Assembly: GCF_017308075.1 (NCBI RefSeq)
Contig: NZ_JAFKFX010000026.1
Coordinates: forward strand, 124,001 to 188,000
Source of the DNA: Allobosea sp.
Lineage (GTDB): Bacteria > Pseudomonadota > Alphaproteobacteria > Rhizobiales > Beijerinckiaceae
Direction: 5' to 3'
Length of the DNA: 64,000 bases
Position 1 is the first letter of the stretch. Each line of letters starts with the position of its first letter. The position numbers were made by a program, and so were the translations under genes. Positions 61,243-64,000 of the stretch are shown one piece after another. The notes beneath the pieces were generated by a model. The model searched no databases and was not told the origin of the DNA. It saw only the letters and a program-made list of their open reading frames with translations.

Positions 61243-62595
61243 ATGACCGACAGCATTCTGAAGCCGACGCGGCGTGGCCTGCTGCGCGGCGCCGCCGCGC
61301 TCGGCGCGACCAGTGCGGTCGCCTCGCCGCTGGTGCTGCGCGAGGCGCACGCCCAGGCCGCCTTCAACTGGAAGCGCTTTTCCGGCCAGTCGATCGACGT
61401 TCTGCTGGTCAAGAACCCGCGTTCGGACCTGTTCCAGGCCGCGGAGAAGGAGTTCACCGAGCTCACCGGGATCAAGGTTTCCTCCGAGCAGGTGCCGGAG
61501 CAGCAGCAGCGCCAGAAGGCGGTGATCGAGTTCGCCTCGGGCAAGCCGAGCTTCGACGTCAGCGCGATCTCGCTGCATGTGCAAAAGCGCATGGCGGCCA
61601 AGGGCAAATGGTTCGCCGATCTCTCGCCCTTCATCAAGGACGCCTCGCTGACCTCGCCCGACTTCAATTTCGAGGATTTCGGCGCCGGCGCCGTGGCCTA
61701 TGCCCGTCAGGCCGACGGGGCGCTCGATACGCTGCCCTATTTCGTCGACTACTGGATGGTCTACTACAACAAGGAGCTCTTCGACGCGAAGGGTGTCGCC
61801 TTCCCGAAGAGCATGGACGAGATGGCGGTCGCTGCCGCCAAGCTGCACGACCCGGCCAAGGGCGTCGCCGGCTTCGTCTCGCGCGGGCTGAAGAACGCGA
61901 ACGTTCCGGTCTGGGCCTGCCTGCTGCTCGGCCAGGGCGTCGAGACCACCTCGGCCGACGGCAAGCTGCAGACCGATGGTCCGGAGGCGATCTGGGCCGG
62001 CGAGCTCTACAAGAAGCTCAACAAGGACACCGGTCCCGTCGGTTCGGTCGGCTTCAACTGGAACGAATGCCAGACCACCTTCATGCAGGGCCGCGCCGCG
62101 ATGTGGCTCGACGGTATCGGCTTCGCGACCCCGCTCGAGGATCCTTCGAAGTCGCGCATCGTCGGCAAGGTCGGCTATGGCGTCACCCCGCCGGGTCCGA
62201 AGGCGCATCATGCCGGCATGTTCGGCGACGGCATCGGCATCTCGCGCGGTTCCGCCAAGAAGGAAGCCGCCTGGCTCTACATCCAGTTCATCACCAACAA
62301 GGCCCAGCAGCTCGCCATGCTGAAGGCGGGTGCCGGCGCGCCGGCCCGTTCCTCGGCCTATCTCGACAAGGCGACGATCGAGTCCTCGAAATTCGGCAAG
62401 CAGTATTTCGACTGCCTGCTGCAGTCGGCGAAGATCGCCCGCGCCGCCCTGCCGCAGATCGTCCCGGTTACCGAGTTCCGCGACGTCTTCGGCGTTGGCC
62501 TGACCAATATGATCGGCGGGGCGGATGTCGCGACCGAGCTGAAGAAGGCGACCGAGGCCTTCGCGCCGGTGCTGGCGAAGAGCGAGCAGGGCTGA
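61243..62595 (+). CDS. ABC sugar transporter extracellular solute-binding protein
   Basis: Periplasmic sugar-binding protein of 450 residues, family 1 (maltose-type). The N-terminus MTDSILKPTRRGLLRGAAALGATSAVASPLVLREAHAQ is a twin-arginine signal (TRRGLLRG), cleaved near AHA-QA. The mature part has the usual two-lobe alternation with LFQAAEKEFTELTGIKVSSEQVPEQQQRQKAVIEFASGKPSFDV and MWLDGIGFATPLEDPSKSRIVGKVGYGVTPPGP. ATG 61243 follows GGGAGGA. It is divergent from the fucose catabolic operon, so it likely binds fucose or a related sugar. A repeat unit lies between it and the permease gene. Confidence 0.93.
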   Translation: MTDSILKPTRRGLLRGAAALGATSAVASPLVLREAHAQAAFNWKRFSGQSIDVLLVKNPRSDLFQAAEKEFTELTGIKVSSEQVPEQQQRQKAVIEFASGKPSFDVSAISLHVQKRMAAKGKWFADLSPFIKDASLTSPDFNFEDFGAGAVAYARQADGALDTLPYFVDYWMVYYNKELFDAKGVAFPKSMDEMAVAAAKLHDPAKGVAGFVSRGLKNANVPVWACLLLGQGVETTSADGKLQTDGPEAIWAGELYKKLNKDTGPVGSVGFNWNECQTTFMQGRAAMWLDGIGFATPLEDPSKSRIVGKVGYGVTPPGPKAHHAGMFGDGIGISRGSAKKEAAWLYIQFITNKAQQLAMLKAGAGAPARSSAYLDKATIESSKFGKQYFDCLLQSAKIARAALPQIVPVTEFRDVFGVGLTNMIGGADVATELKKATEAFAPVLAKSEQG

Positions 62596-62622
62596 GGCGA
62601 CGGCGACTGGCCGCTGGACGCG

Positions 62623-62707
62623 TCATGGTCGGGCTTGTCCCGACCATCCACGTCTTCCCCCGGCGCGACGTTCAAGACGTGGATGCTCGCCACAAGGGCG
62701 AGCATGA
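62623..62707 (-). repeat. Two-hairpin dispersed repeat, copy 3 (inverted)
   Basis: Hairpin B (62625-62647) then hairpin A (62683-62705), the reverse order and orientation of copies 1 and 2, with linker CAAGACGT. It lies inside the sugar ABC operon, between the binding-protein and permease genes. Confidence 0.92.
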
Positions 62708-62731
62708 CGGCGTGAGTTTCCAGAGCAGCAG

Positions 62732-63661
62732 ATGACCAGCACCACCTTGCCAGCCTCCGGCCTCGCGAATTCGGCGCCGCCATCTCCAGCGGATTCGAAG
62801 GATTTCACGCCGCGCTACTGGCTGTTCTCGTTGCCGGCGGTGCTGATCGTCGCCAGCGTGATCGTCTTTCCCTGGCTGTTCACGCTCTACATGTCGAGCC
62901 AGGACTGGAAGATCGGTGGCGGGCCGGAATTCGTCGGCCTGCAGAACTATGCCGAGCTGCTGCGCGATCCGCGCTTCATCGAATCGATGGGGCACACCTT
63001 CTATTTCACGGTGCTGGCCGTGGTGCTGCCGATCGTCTTCGGCACCGCCGCGGCGCTGGTCTTCCATCGCGAATTCCCGTTCCGCGGCCTGCTGCGCACC
63101 ATCTTCGTCATGCCGATGATGGCGACGCCGGTCGCGGTGGCGCTGGTCTGGACGATGATGTTCCACCCGCAGCTCGGGGTGTTGAACTATCTGCTCTCGC
63201 TGGTCGGTATCGGCCCGCAGCCCTGGGTCTATTCGCCCAGCACCGTGATCCCGACGCTGGTCCTGGTCGAGGTCTGGCACTGGACGCCGCTGGTGATGCT
63301 GATCGTGCTCGGCGGGCTCGCCGGGCTGCCGCGGGAGCCCTACGAGTCGGCGCTGATCGACGGTGCCAATGACTGGCACATGTTCCGCCACATTACGCTG
63401 CCGCTGGTCTGGCCCTTCATCATGGTGGCGATCGTGATCCGCACCATCGATGCGCTGAAGGCCTTCGACACGATCTTCGTGATCACCCAGGGCGGGCCGG
63501 GCACGGCGTCCGAGACGCTCAACATCTTCCTCTACCTACAGGCCTTCCAGTTCTACAAGATCGGCTACGCCTCGGCCGTGGTGGTGATCTTCTTCGTGAT
63601 CATCATCATGCTCTCGCTCCTGCTGCTCTATGCGCGCCAGAAGTCGAAGTGGAACGCGTGA
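62732..63661 (+). CDS. ABC sugar transporter permease (MalF/UgpA type)
   Basis: Inner-membrane permease with six or more hydrophobic segments, 309 residues. It has an N-terminal hydrophilic start (MTSTTLPASGLANSAPPSPADSKDF), then YWLFSLPAVLIVASVIVFPWLFTLYMS, and the coupling motif ESALIDGANDWHMFRHITLPLVWP, the EAA signature with a characteristic DGA, near residue 210-230. Its stop overlaps the next permease start by one base (TGATG). It works with the adjacent binding protein and the downstream permease; the ATPase gene is not in the window. Confidence 0.95.
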   Translation: MTSTTLPASGLANSAPPSPADSKDFTPRYWLFSLPAVLIVASVIVFPWLFTLYMSSQDWKIGGGPEFVGLQNYAELLRDPRFIESMGHTFYFTVLAVVLPIVFGTAAALVFHREFPFRGLLRTIFVMPMMATPVAVALVWTMMFHPQLGVLNYLLSLVGIGPQPWVYSPSTVIPTLVLVEVWHWTPLVMLIVLGGLAGLPREPYESALIDGANDWHMFRHITLPLVWPFIMVAIVIRTIDALKAFDTIFVITQGGPGTASETLNIFLYLQAFQFYKIGYASAVVVIFFVIIIMLSLLLLYARQKSKWNA

Positions 63662-64000
63662 TGCAGCGGCTCGCCAAGAAGCTCGGCTTCTACGCCTCGG
63701 TCTTCGTGCTGGTCTCGCCGGCGGTGCTGGTCTTCCTCTGGATGATCTCGCTCTCGCTGAAGAACGAGCTCGACAACACCGCCTTCCCGCCGGTCTTCAT
63801 CCCGAACCCGCCGACACTGGCGAACTATCTCGACGTGTTCGAGAAGAACAATTTCGCGCTCTATCTCTGGAACTCGATCCTGGTTACGGGCGGGGCGGTG
63901 CTGGTCGGCCTCGCCGTCGGCGTGCCGGCCGGCTACGGCATCGCACGTGGCAAGGCGACCAAATTCGCGATCCTGATCCTGATCGCGAGGATGACGCCGG
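63661..64000 (+). CDS. ABC sugar transporter permease (second, cut at window edge)
   Basis: N-terminal part of a MalG/UgpE-type permease. The 113 visible codons read MQRLAKKLGFYASVFVLVSPAVLVFLWMISLSLKNELDNTAFPPVF, then IPNPPTLANYLDVFEKNNFALYLWNSILVTGGAVLVGLAVGVPAGYGIAR, with two hydrophobic segments and the usual PxPTLANY pattern before the second. It is coupled to the first permease by a one-base overlap. The rest, including the EAA coupling motif, lies beyond the right edge. Confidence 0.93.
   Translation, partial: MQRLAKKLGFYASVFVLVSPAVLVFLWMISLSLKNELDNTAFPPVFIPNPPTLANYLDVFEKNNFALYLWNSILVTGGAVLVGLAVGVPAGYGIARGKATKFAILILIARMTP

Overview
The window comes from a GC-rich (roughly two-thirds G+C) alphaproteobacterium, most probably a member of the Hyphomicrobiales (Rhizobiales) such as Bosea or a close relative. 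This rests on the gene families and gene order: priA next to a five-gene F1 ATP synthase operon atpHAGDC without F0 genes, sdhCDAB beside a mesaconyl-CoA hydratase and a CitE-like lyase, etfBA followed by 3-hydroxybutyryl-CoA dehydrogenase, and many short palindromic repeats between genes. It looks like ordinary chromosome. I see no insertion sequence, prophage, CRISPR array or rRNA; the only RNA gene found is a tRNA-Leu(CAA). The genus is an inference.

Layout. 1-6590: phosphonate use, with phnGHI (C-P lyase, left edge cut) divergent from the regulator phnF, and phnC-phnD-phnE-phnE (ABC importer) converging on phnF. 6668-11610: a TetR regulator divergent from a two-gene RND efflux system. 11704-19102: an alpha-2-macroglobulin-like protein and penicillin-binding protein 1C, a known periplasmic pair. 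19395-20768: a secreted protein with a catalytically dead trypsin-like domain. 20920-23979: a TctCBA tricarboxylate-type transporter. 24047-31894: priA, then atpHAGDC. 32088-39651: central carbon genes (CitE-like lyase, a DUF429/PLP-dehydratase fused frame, mesaconyl-CoA hydratase, sdhCDAB). 39751-41780: an FAD amino-acid oxidase translationally coupled to a glutamine amidotransferase. 41989-47044: a second TetR-MFP-RND efflux operon. 47103-51578: a small exported protein, an EamA transporter divergent from a LysR regulator, and hpd divergent from an Lrp/AsnC regulator. 51633-55820: cobalamin adenosyltransferase, rhomboid protease, etfBA and 3-hydroxyacyl-CoA dehydrogenase. 56107-57997: HNH endonuclease, dsbB and a DedA-type membrane protein. 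58171-64000: tRNA-Leu, a 55-residue membrane protein, and an L-fucose-type sugar catabolic cluster divergent from its ABC importer (right edge cut).

How the parts work together. The phn genes import and cleave phosphonates; two PhnF-like sites lie between phnG and phnF, and a Pho-box-like site precedes phnC. Mesaconyl-CoA hydratase, the CitE-like lyase, cobalamin adenosyltransferase, ETF and 3-hydroxyacyl-CoA dehydrogenase fit acyl-CoA/C2 assimilation (ethylmalonyl-CoA pathway) feeding succinate dehydrogenase and ATP synthase. The sugar cluster has mutarotase, aldo-keto reductase and lactonase, the first steps of non-phosphorylating fucose oxidation.

Points of most interest: a trypsin-like protein that has lost all three catalytic residues; an in-frame DUF429-dehydratase fusion; a two-hairpin dispersed element in three copies; palindromes directly behind both ABC binding-protein genes; a 12-base motif shared by the promoters of the CitE-like and mesaconyl-CoA hydratase genes; and a 55-codon membrane-protein gene with its own promoter. 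I found no clearly new multi-gene system; the strongest novelty candidates are single proteins and regulatory or repeat elements.
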